Origin: an uncultured Barnesiella sp.
Lineage (GTDB): Bacteria > Bacteroidota > Bacteroidia > Bacteroidales > Barnesiellaceae_A
DNA: 64,000 nucleotides
Assembly: GCA_944321085.1 (NCBI GenBank)
Contig: CALUJY010000003.1
Span: 124,001 to 188,000 of the forward strand
Direction: 5' to 3'
Below the pieces are notes generated by a model, which was given only the letters and a program-made list of their open reading frames with translations, had not been told where the DNA came from and did not search any database. Shown here piece after piece: positions 17,208-25,815 of the stretch; positions within the stretch are counted from its first letter, which is position 1; each line of letters opens with the position of its first letter. The position numbers and the translations under genes were made by a program.

Positions 17208-20200
17208 ATGGTTTTCTTTTTTAAGACATGCAGCGGGACTGTAATAGCAGTGGAGGCTGACCACTCGTTTGCACCCGAAGAAAGCGAAAAATTGTTGTGG
17301 CTTTTCGGCAATGCCACGCAAATGTCCGAAACCTCTCTCTCAGGCTGGTTCGTAGGACCTCGCAAGGAGATGATAACCCCGTGGAGCACCAACGCCGTAG
17401 AGATAACCCAAAATATGGGGCTTGCCGGGATAAGCCGTATCGAGGAGTTTTTCCCGGTGGCCGATGGCGATGCTACCTACGACAAGATGTTGCAACGGCT
17501 TTATGATGGTATCGACGGCGATGTGTTCAGGATAGACAAGCGTCCCGACCCCATTGTATATATCGACGACATCGAGGCTTACAATCGGCAAGAGGGTTTG
17601 GCTTTGAGCCCCGATGAGATGGAATACCTGCAACAGCTCAGTGCCAAGATAGGCCGTCCGCTTACCGACAGCGAGGTGTTTGGCTTCTCGCAGGTAAACT
17701 CGGAGCATTGCCGTCATAAGATTTTCAATGGCGTTTTCATCATCGACGGGGTAGAGCAGGAGAGTTCGCTGTTTAAGTTGATAAAGAAAACCTCGGAATA
17801 TAATCCCAATAAACTTGTCTCGGCATATAAAGATAATGTAGCCTTTATCGAGGGGCCTGTCGTAGAGCAGTTCGCCCCCGTCAACCCCGAAACGGCCGAT
17901 TATTTTGCCGTACGTGACATTAAGACCGTCATCTCGCTCAAAGCCGAGACGCACAATTTCCCCACTACCGTTGAGCCTTTCAATGGCGCAGCAACCGGTA
18001 CGGGAGGCGAAATACGCGACCGTTTGGGTGGTGGCAAGGCCAGCTTGCCTATTGCGGGTACGGCCGTATATATGACCTCATATCCGCGTACCGAGGCCGG
18101 TCGTGAATGGGAAGAGAGTGCCATACCGCCGCGTCCGTGGCTTTACCAAACACCCGAAGAGATTCTTATCAAAGCCTCTAACGGAGCGTCGGACTTCGGC
18201 AATAAGTTCGGGCAACCTCTTATCTGCGGTTCGCTCCTGACTTTCGAGCATGCCGAGAACGGTAAAAAATATGCTTATGACAAGGTGATAATGTTGGCCG
18301 GCGGCGTAGGCTTTGCATCCATGCGCGATGCCATCAAAGGTACGCCCACTGCCGGTGAGAAGGTTGTGGTGCTGGGTGGCGACAATTACCGCATAGGTAT
18401 GGGCGGCGGTGCCGTATCGTCGGTAGAGACGGGCGAGTATGCCAATGCCATAGAGCTGAATGCCGTGCAACGCGCCAACCCCGAGATGCAGAAACGTGTA
18501 TCGAACGTCATACGCGCCCTTGCCGAGAGTGAAGCCAATCCCATCGTATCTATCCACGACCACGGTGCCGGCGGTCACCTGAATGCTCTTTCGGAGCTGG
18601 TAGAGGCTACCGGTGGCAAGATAGATATGGATGCCCTTCCCGTAGGCGACCCCACTTTGTCGGCCAAAGAGATAGTGGGCAACGAGAGCCAAGAGCGTAT
18701 GGGTATGGTGATAGACGAGAAAGACATAGAACGCGTGCGTCGCATTGCCGACCGCGAACGTTCGCCCATGTATGTCGTGGGCGAGACAACCGGCGACCAT
18801 CGCTTCGTATTCGAGCAGGCCGACGGTGTGCGTCCCATAGACCTCGCCATGGACGATATGTTCGGCAAGACACCGCGTACCTATATGCACGACCATACCG
18901 TGGTAGAACATTATGAAGGTGTGGACTATGATGTGCGCAACTTAGACGAGTATATCGAGCAGGTATTGCAGCTCGAAGCGGTTGCCTGCAAAGATTGGCT
19001 CACCAATAAGGTTGACCGTTCGGTGACGGGTAAGATTGCCCGCCAGCAATGTCAAGGTGCCATACAACTGCCGTTGAGCGACTGTGGCGTGGTGGCACTC
19101 GACTATCGCGGCCGTGCCGGTATAGCCACTTCGATAGGTCATGCTCCGCAAGCTGCCATGATTGACCCGGCCGCTGGATCGGTGCTTGCCGTAGCCGAGG
19201 CATTGACCAACATTGTATGGGCGCCTTTGGCCGAGGGGCTCGACAGCGTGTCGCTGAGCGCCAACTGGATGTGGCCTTGCAAGAACGAGGGCGAAGATGC
19301 CCGCCTTTACAAAGCGGTAGAGGCTTGCAGCGACTTCGCGTGCGAGTTAGGTATCAATATTCCCACCGGAAAAGACAGTCTCTCCATGACGCAAAAGTAT
19401 GGCGATGACAAGGTATATGCCCCCGGTACGGTTATTATCTCGGCCGGTGCCGAGGTGGCCGACGTGCGCCGCGTGGTTTCGCCGGTGTTGCAGCCCGTAG
19501 CCGACAGCTCTATCTATTACATCGACTTCTCGTTCGACACGTTGAAGTTGGGCGGCTCGGCATTTGCCCAATCTTTGGGACGGGTAGGCGATGCATGTCC
19601 CACGGTATGCGATACGGAGTATTTTGTAAGCGCATTCAATGCCGTGCAGAAACTCATCGGGCAAGGTCTCGTGTTGGCCGGTCACGACATCTCGGCCGGC
19701 GGTATCATCACCACCCTGCTCGAAATGTGTTTTGCCAACACCGAGGGCGGTATGGAAATCAATTTCGATTCCCTGCCCGAGAAGGATTTGATAAAGATAC
19801 TCTTTGCCGAGAATCCCGGTGTCGTCATGCAGACGGCCGACCCCAAAGCCTTCGAGAAGGTGCTGCGCGAGGCCGGCGTAGGATTTTTGTGCATAGGTAA
19901 GCCCGCCGAGGAGCGTCAAATCATGGTGCAGAAAGATGGCGCACAATACCAGTTTATCATCGACCACCTGCGCGACGTGTGGTACGAATCGTCTTATCTG
20001 CTCGACCGCAAGCAGAGCGGTGAGGCTTGTGCCACAGCCCGTTTCAATAACTACAAGGAGCAACCTTTGCAAATAGAGTTGCCCGCAGCCTTCACAGGTA
20101 AGTTGGCCGCCTACGGCATTTCGGCCGACCGTCGTCAACCCTCGGGTGTCAAGGCGGCTATTATCAGAGAGAAAGGTGTCAACGGAGACCGTGAGATGGC

Positions 20201-20903
20201 ATACTCGCTCTATCTGGCCGGTTTCGATGTAAAAGACGTACACATGACCGACCTGATAAGCGGTCGCGAGACGCTCGACGATGTAAACATGATAGTATAT
20301 TGCGGCGGCTTCTCCAACAGCGACGTTCTGGGTTCGGCCAAAGGTTGGGCAGGAGCTTTCTTGTATAACGAGAAAGCCCGCACGGCTCTGAAACGTTTCT
20401 ATGAGCGCGAAGATACCTTGTCGCTCGGTATATGCAACGGTTGCCAACTGATGGTAGAGTTGGGCTTGCTTACCCCCGACCATGCCGAGAACCCCCGCAT
20501 GTGCCACAACGACTCGCATAAGTTCGAGAGCAACTTCATCAGCCTCGCTATCCCCGAGAATAACTCGGTGATGTTCGGCTCGCTGTCGGGTAGCAAGTTG
20601 GGCATTTGGGTAGCTCATGGCGAGGGCAAGTTCAGCTTCCCGTACGAAACGTCACGTTATAACGTGATAGCCCGTTATGCCTACGACGCCTATCCCGCCA
20701 ACCCCAACGGTTCGCCCGAGGGCATTGCCGGCATAGCCTCGGCCGATGGCCGCCATTTGGCCATGATGCCCCACCTCGAACGTGCCATATTCCCGTGGCA
20801 ATGTGCCTATTATCCCGAAGAACGTCGTCTTAGCGACGAAGTGACTCCGTGGATAGAAGCCTTTGTGAATGCCCGCAAGTGGGTAGAAGAGCACAAGCGT
20901 TAA
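17208..20903 (+). CDS. purL: Phosphoribosylformylglycinamidine synthase (single-chain)
   Basis: 1231 residues, the large fused form. It converts FGAR to FGAM with glutamine and ATP in purine synthesis. In order: an N-terminal PurS-like region (1-150), two AIRS-like domain pairs (GFSQVNSEHCRHKIF; KAETHNFPTTVEPFNGAATG; DHGAGGHLNALSELVEATGG; GHDISAGGIITTLLEM), and a C-terminal class I glutamine amidotransferase with nucleophile Cys1076 (LSLGICNGCQLMVELG) and a downstream HGEGKFSFP. It is monocistronic, with a strong promoter and its own terminator. No truncation. Confidence 0.98.
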   Translation: MVFFFKTCSGTVIAVEADHSFAPEESEKLLWLFGNATQMSETSLSGWFVGPRKEMITPWSTNAVEITQNMGLAGISRIEEFFPVADGDATYDKMLQRLYDGIDGDVFRIDKRPDPIVYIDDIEAYNRQEGLALSPDEMEYLQQLSAKIGRPLTDSEVFGFSQVNSEHCRHKIFNGVFIIDGVEQESSLFKLIKKTSEYNPNKLVSAYKDNVAFIEGPVVEQFAPVNPETADYFAVRDIKTVISLKAETHNFPTTVEPFNGAATGTGGEIRDRLGGGKASLPIAGTAVYMTSYPRTEAGREWEESAIPPRPWLYQTPEEILIKASNGASDFGNKFGQPLICGSLLTFEHAENGKKYAYDKVIMLAGGVGFASMRDAIKGTPTAGEKVVVLGGDNYRIGMGGGAVSSVETGEYANAIELNAVQRANPEMQKRVSNVIRALAESEANPIVSIHDHGAGGHLNALSELVEATGGKIDMDALPVGDPTLSAKEIVGNESQERMGMVIDEKDIERVRRIADRERSPMYVVGETTGDHRFVFEQADGVRPIDLAMDDMFGKTPRTYMHDHTVVEHYEGVDYDVRNLDEYIEQVLQLEAVACKDWLTNKVDRSVTGKIARQQCQGAIQLPLSDCGVVALDYRGRAGIATSIGHAPQAAMIDPAAGSVLAVAEALTNIVWAPLAEGLDSVSLSANWMWPCKNEGEDARLYKAVEACSDFACELGINIPTGKDSLSMTQKYGDDKVYAPGTVIISAGAEVADVRRVVSPVLQPVADSSIYYIDFSFDTLKLGGSAFAQSLGRVGDACPTVCDTEYFVSAFNAVQKLIGQGLVLAGHDISAGGIITTLLEMCFANTEGGMEINFDSLPEKDLIKILFAENPGVVMQTADPKAFEKVLREAGVGFLCIGKPAEERQIMVQKDGAQYQFIIDHLRDVWYESSYLLDRKQSGEACATARFNNYKEQPLQIELPAAFTGKLAAYGISADRRQPSGVKAAIIREKGVNGDREMAYSLYLAGFDVKDVHMTDLISGRETLDDVNMIVYCGGFSNSDVLGSAKGWAGAFLYNEKARTALKRFYEREDTLSLGICNGCQLMVELGLLTPDHAENPRMCHNDSHKFESNFISLAIPENNSVMFGSLSGSKLGIWVAHGEGKFSFPYETSRYNVIARYAYDAYPANPNGSPEGIAGIASADGRHLAMMPHLERAIFPWQCAYYPEERRLSDEVTPWIEAFVNARKWVEEHKR

Positions 20904-21005
20904 GTGCGTTGAGCCGCAAGGCGATTGGCGAAACTTATCCATGCCGCTATCGGTAACCCACGATTTGTTCGCTACCCGATAGAGACGACAACAGGAAAAA
21001 TAAGA

Positions 21006-21052
21006 CGAAGCCGACCCAATATTTTTGAGGTCGGCTTCGCATTTTTATTTTC
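21006..21052 (+). terminator. Intrinsic terminator of purL
   Basis: CGAAGCCGACC (21006-21016) pairs with GGTCGGCTTCG (21029-21039), followed by CATTTTTATTTT. Confidence 0.9.
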
Positions 21053-21081
21053 TCCTTTAATATGTATGTTGAGGTGCCTCA

Positions 21082-21127
21082 GAAAAAGAGAATGACCCCT
21101 TATTATAGCCGTTCGGCTTGGGGTCAT
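21082..21127 (-). terminator. Intrinsic terminator of the BACON lipoprotein gene
   Basis: ATGACCCC (21092-21099) pairs with GGGGTCAT (21120-21127), with an inner AGCCG/CGGCT. The minus strand continues TCTCTTTTTCTG. Confidence 0.8.
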
Positions 21128-21175
21128 CCTTCTTATGATTAGGTTTCCTGCTTTACGGATGTACTCCGTATAAGA

Positions 21176-22936
21176 TTAGAACTTCTTTATGGCAATGATA
21201 TGCATCTTGCTGGTTTTATAACTGTGAGAAATTCCATATATATAATCGTTAGCTTGTGTTGAATCATATTCAGTGGAGCTCCAACCCCAAGCTTCGGATA
21301 TTCCATTATTATCTAATTCCTCTAATTCATTTATGGCCGGTAGATACCATCCCGTAGCACCATTTGTATTCAGGTCTGCGACGGCTTTGAAAGCCGGATA
21401 GAGTGTTTCATACCCCGGTATTTGCAGAATGACATTCATATTGTACTCGCCATCTGTTGCCGAATTGGCACCGGTCAATACCTCTTCTGTCGACCATGCA
21501 TAGCTATTTGACAGGGAACTATATATTTTACCATGATTTTGCCCTGTCAGAATACCAACTGTTCCTTCTATTCCATCGACAGAATAGGCATCCTCTATGG
21601 CATAGCGGCTTTGATATACGGTAATGGTTTTACTGCGAGTCGCAACAGATACGGTCAATTCTGCTACGCGGTCTTCTCCTGTTTCATTGGGGAAAACACG
21701 TACAACCAAGTCGCTACCGCTCCACGAGTAGGTACACCAGTCGGTACTGCTTGTGACGATATAATCACCGGCCGTATTTCCCGTATTTATTATACGATAG
21801 CTGGGGGTTCGTTCAAATTGCACCTCTTCGGCAGATAATACTACGTCGAAGCGCTCTTGTTTTACTTTCAGTTCAGCTTTGTTGCTTCCGTCTTTCGATG
21901 CTACCGTAACAGTTGCTTCGCGAGGCGTTTCACCGTCATTATCCGATGATGCGCTTACCGAAAGGGTATAGGAGCTTGTGCCGTAGTTGCTCTTATCGGT
22001 TATCCGTTCTTTGCCTTTGAAACGGACTTGTTCGTTCATGCAGGCAAGCATGTCACCCCCATTGGATTCGAGCGTAGCCTGACACCACTCGGCAGAGGAC
22101 GTAACTGACAAATCGTCGAAATAATAATTTGTCATGATTATCAAGGACCTTACACTCCCCGCTGTGTATGGCAACGAAAGTGTGTCTTGCGAAAGGGAGA
22201 GGTAAGGTTCTGCTCCGGCTTGGATGATTGATATTTGTTGTACATTATTATTGCTGCCCAATATAGATACGGTTGCTTCGCGTTGCGCCCCTTCGTTGGG
22301 TGTTACTTCTACAATGATGCCGTCGATCAGGAAGTTGTAGTTGAGAGTCGATGACGTATATACTTGGCACCAGTCGGCAGAAGAAGAGACGCTGAACGGT
22401 ATAATGTTTTCGTTGCCGAACACGATATTTTGGGCACCGCCATCTTGTCCGAACTCCAATACCTGCAACGGCAGCTTTATCGCCTCTGTGGGATAGAATG
22501 GTGTTTGGTATTTTACATCTGCGCCGATAATTTCGTTCATCGAGTTGACGGTGTAGCTGGTGACAAAGAGGCGATAGAAGCCGTCATAACTGTCGTAAGC
22601 CACATATCCGGTGCCGGGAGCTACTGCGGCTTTGTTGCTCCATCCATGCTTGGGGATGCGGGTCACATTGCCCAACCCTTTCATTTCGCCCAACGATACG
22701 AAGTAACCGCCGCTGAAATTGTCGGCGTCGTCGATGTAGAAATTATCGTCCAAATAAGTTCTTTTGTTATTCCGCATCGATAGTGTAATAGTCCCCTCCG
22801 GGTCGGGCACTTCTACCGTAGGGTCGGAGCCGGGGTCAGTAACAGGGGTGTCAATCTCCTCCTTAGAACAGCTCGTGGCGGCCACGGCCATTGCGGCGAT
22901 GGCAAGCAAAGAGAAATAGAAACAATGTTTTTTCAT
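21176..22936 (-). CDS. BACON-domain lipoprotein with a C-terminal DUF1566-like (Lcl) domain
   Basis: 586 residues from the ATG at 22936, chosen because a lipoprotein signal begins there (MKKHCFYFSLLAIAAMAVAA then TSC, Cys23). At least three BACON-type Ig-like repeats follow, recognisable by the W-C hallmark (SSSADWCQVY, TSSAEWCQAT, TSSTDWCTYS) and strand pairs ending ISIIQAG and ITVYQSR. The C-terminal about 130 residues (GQNHGKIYSS, TGWYLPAINELEEL, WGWSSTEY) resemble DUF1566/lectin-like domains. BACON domains are common in Bacteroidales surface proteins that bind glycans or mucin. Surface lipoprotein of unknown ligand. A large structured leader lies upstream. Confidence 0.85.
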   Translation of the reverse strand: MKKHCFYFSLLAIAAMAVAATSCSKEEIDTPVTDPGSDPTVEVPDPEGTITLSMRNNKRTYLDDNFYIDDADNFSGGYFVSLGEMKGLGNVTRIPKHGWSNKAAVAPGTGYVAYDSYDGFYRLFVTSYTVNSMNEIIGADVKYQTPFYPTEAIKLPLQVLEFGQDGGAQNIVFGNENIIPFSVSSSADWCQVYTSSTLNYNFLIDGIIVEVTPNEGAQREATVSILGSNNNVQQISIIQAGAEPYLSLSQDTLSLPYTAGSVRSLIIMTNYYFDDLSVTSSAEWCQATLESNGGDMLACMNEQVRFKGKERITDKSNYGTSSYTLSVSASSDNDGETPREATVTVASKDGSNKAELKVKQERFDVVLSAEEVQFERTPSYRIINTGNTAGDYIVTSSTDWCTYSWSGSDLVVRVFPNETGEDRVAELTVSVATRSKTITVYQSRYAIEDAYSVDGIEGTVGILTGQNHGKIYSSLSNSYAWSTEEVLTGANSATDGEYNMNVILQIPGYETLYPAFKAVADLNTNGATGWYLPAINELEELDNNGISEAWGWSSTEYDSTQANDYIYGISHSYKTSKMHIIAIKKF

Positions 22937-22984
22937 AACAAAAAAGATGTGTGTGCCACGCAGCCCCCTATCGTAGGCGATAAA

Positions 22985-23068
22985 CAAAAAGCGTGAGGAC
23001 TCTTAGTTTATCCGCACTGAGGTACTACCAATACCTAACTCAAACAATAAACATATATACCTCACGCT
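22985..23068 (-). ncRNA. Structured leader or small RNA upstream of the BACON lipoprotein
   Basis: Three nested inverted repeats: AGCGTGAGG/CCTCACGCT (22990-22998 / 23060-23068, perfect 9 bp), GTTTAT/ATAAAC (23006-23011 / 23047-23052) and AGGTA/TACCT (23020-23024 / 23032-23036). On the minus strand the outer stem is followed at once by TTTTTG, as in an intrinsic terminator, about 50 bp before the lipoprotein start. It could be an attenuating leader or a terminated small RNA. No match to a named RNA family is claimed. Confidence 0.55.
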
Positions 23069-23683
23069 GCCTCTATATAAACACATCTGTGGTTATATGA
23101 CAAACATGAGCGTCTATAACTTTTATTCTGTTTGAGGTTGAAAGTTGGTAGTTTTCAGTACGAGAATAAAGCTAAACGCTTATAATATAAAATGTCGCGA
23201 CCGCAGTCGGTACACTGCAAAAATAAGAATTTTTATAATAACAAGTTGTATGTCGGGCTCTTTTTATGTAAATAGTCGGTCTGATATATCCGATGGTGTG
23301 ACAAGGTAAAGGCAGATATAGCATAGACAAAGCGATTTTTCCGAGGCTTGTAGAGGCGGTGAAAGATAGTGCCTTGTACAATTCGGTTTTCCGTCGCGGA
23401 CTTTTTTATTGAAAGACCTTTACAAGGGGGCAGACACTTATAGCTTCATTATCAGTTCGATATAGAATTGACAGCTCTATTTGTAAAGGCATGACATCAC
23501 TTCTCCGAAGGGACGATTCCATATAAGTCGGCAGCATGTGTCGGTGTGTGTTGTCCGGCTTATTTGCCAATCGTTCGGCTCCGTGGCGTATTTGAGTTGT
23601 ACGTTCGTTGCAACTCGTCGGGAGTTGGCGTTTCTTCTTGTCGGGCAGTTTATTATGCCCGAAGATAGGGATACGATGCAAGG
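23069..23683. other. Long intergenic region without a recognisable gene
   Basis: About 600 bp. The only signal I see is a minus-strand TATTTTTG at 23225-23218 that could be a -7 box for the structured leader, with a TTG 16 bp upstream (short spacing). Short open frames here lack protein-like composition. Confidence 0.5.
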
Positions 23684-23929
23684 CTACTCGACGGAGGTCG
23701 TTTCGAGTAGTTGTTCGGTAAAATGGCGAATGGTGTTACGGGCATACTCTTCCGAGCAGCCGAGCATTTGCGTTATTTCGCCCGGTGCGAAGCCTCGAAT
23801 GTGATAAGAAACGATTTTCTGTCCCGTAGAGTCGAGCTCCTTGATTCTGTTTTCCAGCTCCGGCATGGAAATAGAGGCGTATTCTTTTGGCCGATTTTGC
23901 GCAGGCGTGACATAATCTCTCATACGCAT
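23684..23929 (-). CDS. Small sigma-70 region 4-like helix-turn-helix protein
   Basis: 81 residues. A helical segment (SMPELENRIKELDSTGQKIV) is followed by a helix-turn-helix with the spacing of sigma region 4 or LuxR-type domains: SYHIRGFAPGEITQMLGC then SEEYARNTIRHFTEQL. There is no region 2, so this is not a complete sigma factor. The start ATG lies 3 bp from a long imperfect inverted repeat (23933-23967). Probably a small DNA-binding regulator or a degraded sigma/anti-sigma module; function unknown. The protein-like HTH supports coding, but its small size keeps confidence moderate. Confidence 0.55.
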   Translation of the reverse strand: MRMRDYVTPAQNRPKEYASISMPELENRIKELDSTGQKIVSYHIRGFAPGEITQMLGCSEEYARNTIRHFTEQLLETTSVE

Positions 23930-23932
23930 AGT

Positions 23933-23967
23933 GTTTTATATCGATAAGGTCTATCCGATATAAAAAC
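23933..23967. promoter_or_regulatory. Imperfect inverted repeat in front of the small HTH gene
   Basis: GTTTTATATCGATA (23933-23946) and TATCCGATATAAAAAC (23952-23967) are complementary except for one extra C and one extra A, around a 5-bp centre AGGTC. It could be an operator for autoregulation or an RNA hairpin covering the start region. Confidence 0.5.
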
Positions 23968-24046
23968 AAATGAAAGGGGCAAATAGTTCCCGCGGAACAG
24001 CAAATTTTATTATTGTTGTTGCGATTTAGGTACTTTTATGACGTTT

Positions 24047-24418
24047 CTATTTCATGAATACGAAATATACGGCGGCTATGAGACACACGAATGCTGCAAG
24101 ATGATTCCAATGCAGGCTTTCGCCCTTGAAGAGTACGGTAGTGAATACCGTGAATACAACTAATGTGATAACTTCTTGTATCACTTTGAGTTGCATTAAC
24201 GAGAACGGGCCTCCGTTTTCCTTGAATCCTAAACGGTTGGCGGGGACTTGGAAACAATATTCGAACAAGGCTATCCCCCACGAGAGCAGGATGACGCCGT
24301 ATAACGGCCAGTTGCTGATGATTTTGGCTTCTTGTAGTTTCAAGTGCCCATACCAAGCAAATGTCATGAAAATGTTGCTTATGATGAGCAGTCCTATGGT
24401 AATGAGTAATCTTGCCAT
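24047..24418 (-). CDS. DUF486 (DMT-like) membrane protein
   Basis: 123 residues with four predicted helices (LLITIGLLIISNIFMTFAWY; PLYGVILLSWGIALFEYCFQ; VITLVVFTVFTTVLF; HLAAFVCLIAAVYFVF). The motif YCFQVPANRLGFKENGGPFS is a hallmark of DUF486, a four-helix family related to small multidrug/DMT transporters. Transport substrate unknown. It follows map by 32 bp on the same strand. Confidence 0.9.
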   Translation of the reverse strand: MARLLITIGLLIISNIFMTFAWYGHLKLQEAKIISNWPLYGVILLSWGIALFEYCFQVPANRLGFKENGGPFSLMQLKVIQEVITLVVFTVFTTVLFKGESLHWNHLAAFVCLIAAVYFVFMK

Positions 24419-24450
24419 TTTATTGCGAATGTTATGTTGCGTTAGGAAAA

Positions 24451-25308
24451 TCAGCGGGTCAATATTTCAAGTCCTTTTTCGGTCATGACAAAAGTGTGTT
24501 CCCACTGAGCCGATGGAAGTTCGTCTTCGGTGATAACCGTCCACCCGTTATCTTCATCGATAAAGACCTCGTGCGTACCCATGTTTATCATGGGTTCTAT
24601 GGTGAATACCATGCCCGGTACGAGCAGCATACCCGTCCCTTTGCGGCCGAAGTGCAGTACTTCGGGCTCTTCGTGAAATTCGAGCCCTACACCGTGGCCG
24701 CACAAGTCACGCACGACCGAGAAACCGTTTTTCTCGGCATGCCGTTGTATGGCATTGCCTATGTCGCCAACGAAGCCGAAAGGCTTGGCTGCTTGCATGC
24801 CTAAAACGAGGCATTCGTAGGTGACGCGTACCAGCTTTTCCATCTCGGGCGAAACCTTGCCGATCATAAACATGCGCGATGCGTCGGAATAGTAGCCGTT
24901 GTATATGGTAGAGACATCGACGTTGATGATGTCGCCCTCTTCGAGGATGCACTCCTCACTGGGAATGCCGTGGCACACCTCTTCGTTGACCGAGGTACAA
25001 ACGCTTTTGGGAAAGCCTTCGTAGTTGAGCGGGGCAGGAGTGGCGCCGTGGTCGATGGTATATTCATATACCCAGCGGTCTATTTCGGCCGTGGAGATGC
25101 CGGCGCGGATGTGGCTCTCTACATAATCCAATACGCCGGTGTTGATGACGCCGCTTTGGCGTATGCCTTCAATTTGTTCGGGCGTTTTTATCAGTTCGCG
25201 AGTGGGGACTATGTGGCCTTTGTTTTGTATGGAGAGTATTTTCTTGTCTAATTCGGTGAGGGGTTGCCCTTTTATGGGTCGCCAATTGCGTATAATTCGT
25301 CGTGGCAT
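24451..25308 (-). CDS. map: Methionine aminopeptidase, type I
   Basis: 285 residues. It removes the initiator Met from nascent proteins. The dinuclear metal ligands are all present: Asp131 (NVDVSTIYNG), Asp142 (YYSDASRMF), His205 (CGHGVGLEFHEEP), Glu238 (TIEPMINMG) and Glu270 (AQWEHTFV). The substrate His is in EVCHGIP. An N-terminal extension of about 38 residues (MPRRIIRNWRPIKGQPLTEL) precedes the catalytic domain. It stands alone, away from the ribosomal-protein cluster where a second map often lies. Confidence 0.97.
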   Translation of the reverse strand: MPRRIIRNWRPIKGQPLTELDKKILSIQNKGHIVPTRELIKTPEQIEGIRQSGVINTGVLDYVESHIRAGISTAEIDRWVYEYTIDHGATPAPLNYEGFPKSVCTSVNEEVCHGIPSEECILEEGDIINVDVSTIYNGYYSDASRMFMIGKVSPEMEKLVRVTYECLVLGMQAAKPFGFVGDIGNAIQRHAEKNGFSVVRDLCGHGVGLEFHEEPEVLHFGRKGTGMLLVPGMVFTIEPMINMGTHEVFIDEDNGWTVITEDELPSAQWEHTFVMTEKGLEILTR

Positions 25309-25506
25309 GATGTTTTTTATTTTTGCCGCAAATTTACGGTTTTGTTTCCGTTTTGAGTAGGGTTGCGAGCTGAAAAATAAGGGAGATTCTTTTCCGTTAC
25401 ATGCCGGTGGACGATGTCATTTATAGTCGCTTCGAGGAGCTATATGTATGGCCATGCGAGGTGTATGTCGAGTAAGAAAAGGGAACAAGGGATTGCATTA
25501 GGGCAT
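25309..25506. other. Intergenic region upstream of map
   Basis: No gene seen. A minus-strand TAAATTTG at 25336-25329 could be the -7 box of map, but no -33 TTG is present at the right distance. Confidence 0.4.
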
Positions 25507-25586
25507 AAAAAAATTGATTGTCATCCCGACAACCAATCTTCCATTAACCTTAAATCTAATACCATGAAAAACACAGTGCAAATATA
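25507..25586 (-). ncRNA. Candidate small RNA between carB and map
   Basis: On the minus strand a full -7 box TATATTTG (25586-25579), with TTG 17 bp upstream, would start transcription near 25573. About 65 nt later comes a strong intrinsic terminator: ATTGGTTGTC pairs with GACAATCAAT (one G-U) around a GGGAT loop (25513-25537), followed by about seven T. It encodes at most a 14-codon ORF (start MVLDLR). carB already has its own stem-loop at 25754-25783, so this looks like a separate unit. Confidence 0.5.
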
Positions 25587-25753
25587 AGGGGTTTTGTGTT
25601 ATACAACATAATTTTTCGACCACAAAATCGTTGTGTTTAACATTTTTTATACATAAGGCGTCTTTCGAGCCCTTTATAAGGGAGAAAATGTGGCATGAGT
25701 ATGCGCTCATGACGTTGTTTTGGGGTCGGCGAGGGGGATTATATAGCAGCACA

Positions 25754-25783
25754 GCAGCGGCAAAATTTTCATTTTGCCGCTGC
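25754..25783 (-). terminator. Stem-loop downstream of carB
   Basis: A perfect 13-bp inverted repeat, GCAGCGGCAAAAT / ATTTTGCCGCTGC, around a 4-nt loop, 33 bp past the carB stop. There is no separate T-run after it on the minus strand. Confidence 0.65.
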
Positions 25784-25815
25784 CGTGTCTGATATGGAGC
25801 TTGTTGTTGAGGTCG

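Noticed and set aside
19347..20618. Long open frame antisense to purL (423 codons)
   Set aside because: It lies wholly within purL, a clearly real 1231-residue enzyme, and its translation has no recognisable domain; it reflects codon bias.
22937..22987. Upstream extension of the BACON lipoprotein start
   Set aside because: The signal peptide with lipobox begins at 22936; the extra 17 codons would bury it.
23406..23681. 91-codon minus-strand frame downstream of the small HTH gene
   Set aside because: No domain, no start context, composition of non-coding DNA; left as intergenic.
25498..25752. 84-codon minus-strand frame between carB and map
   Set aside because: Spans a promoter and a terminator and is not protein-like.
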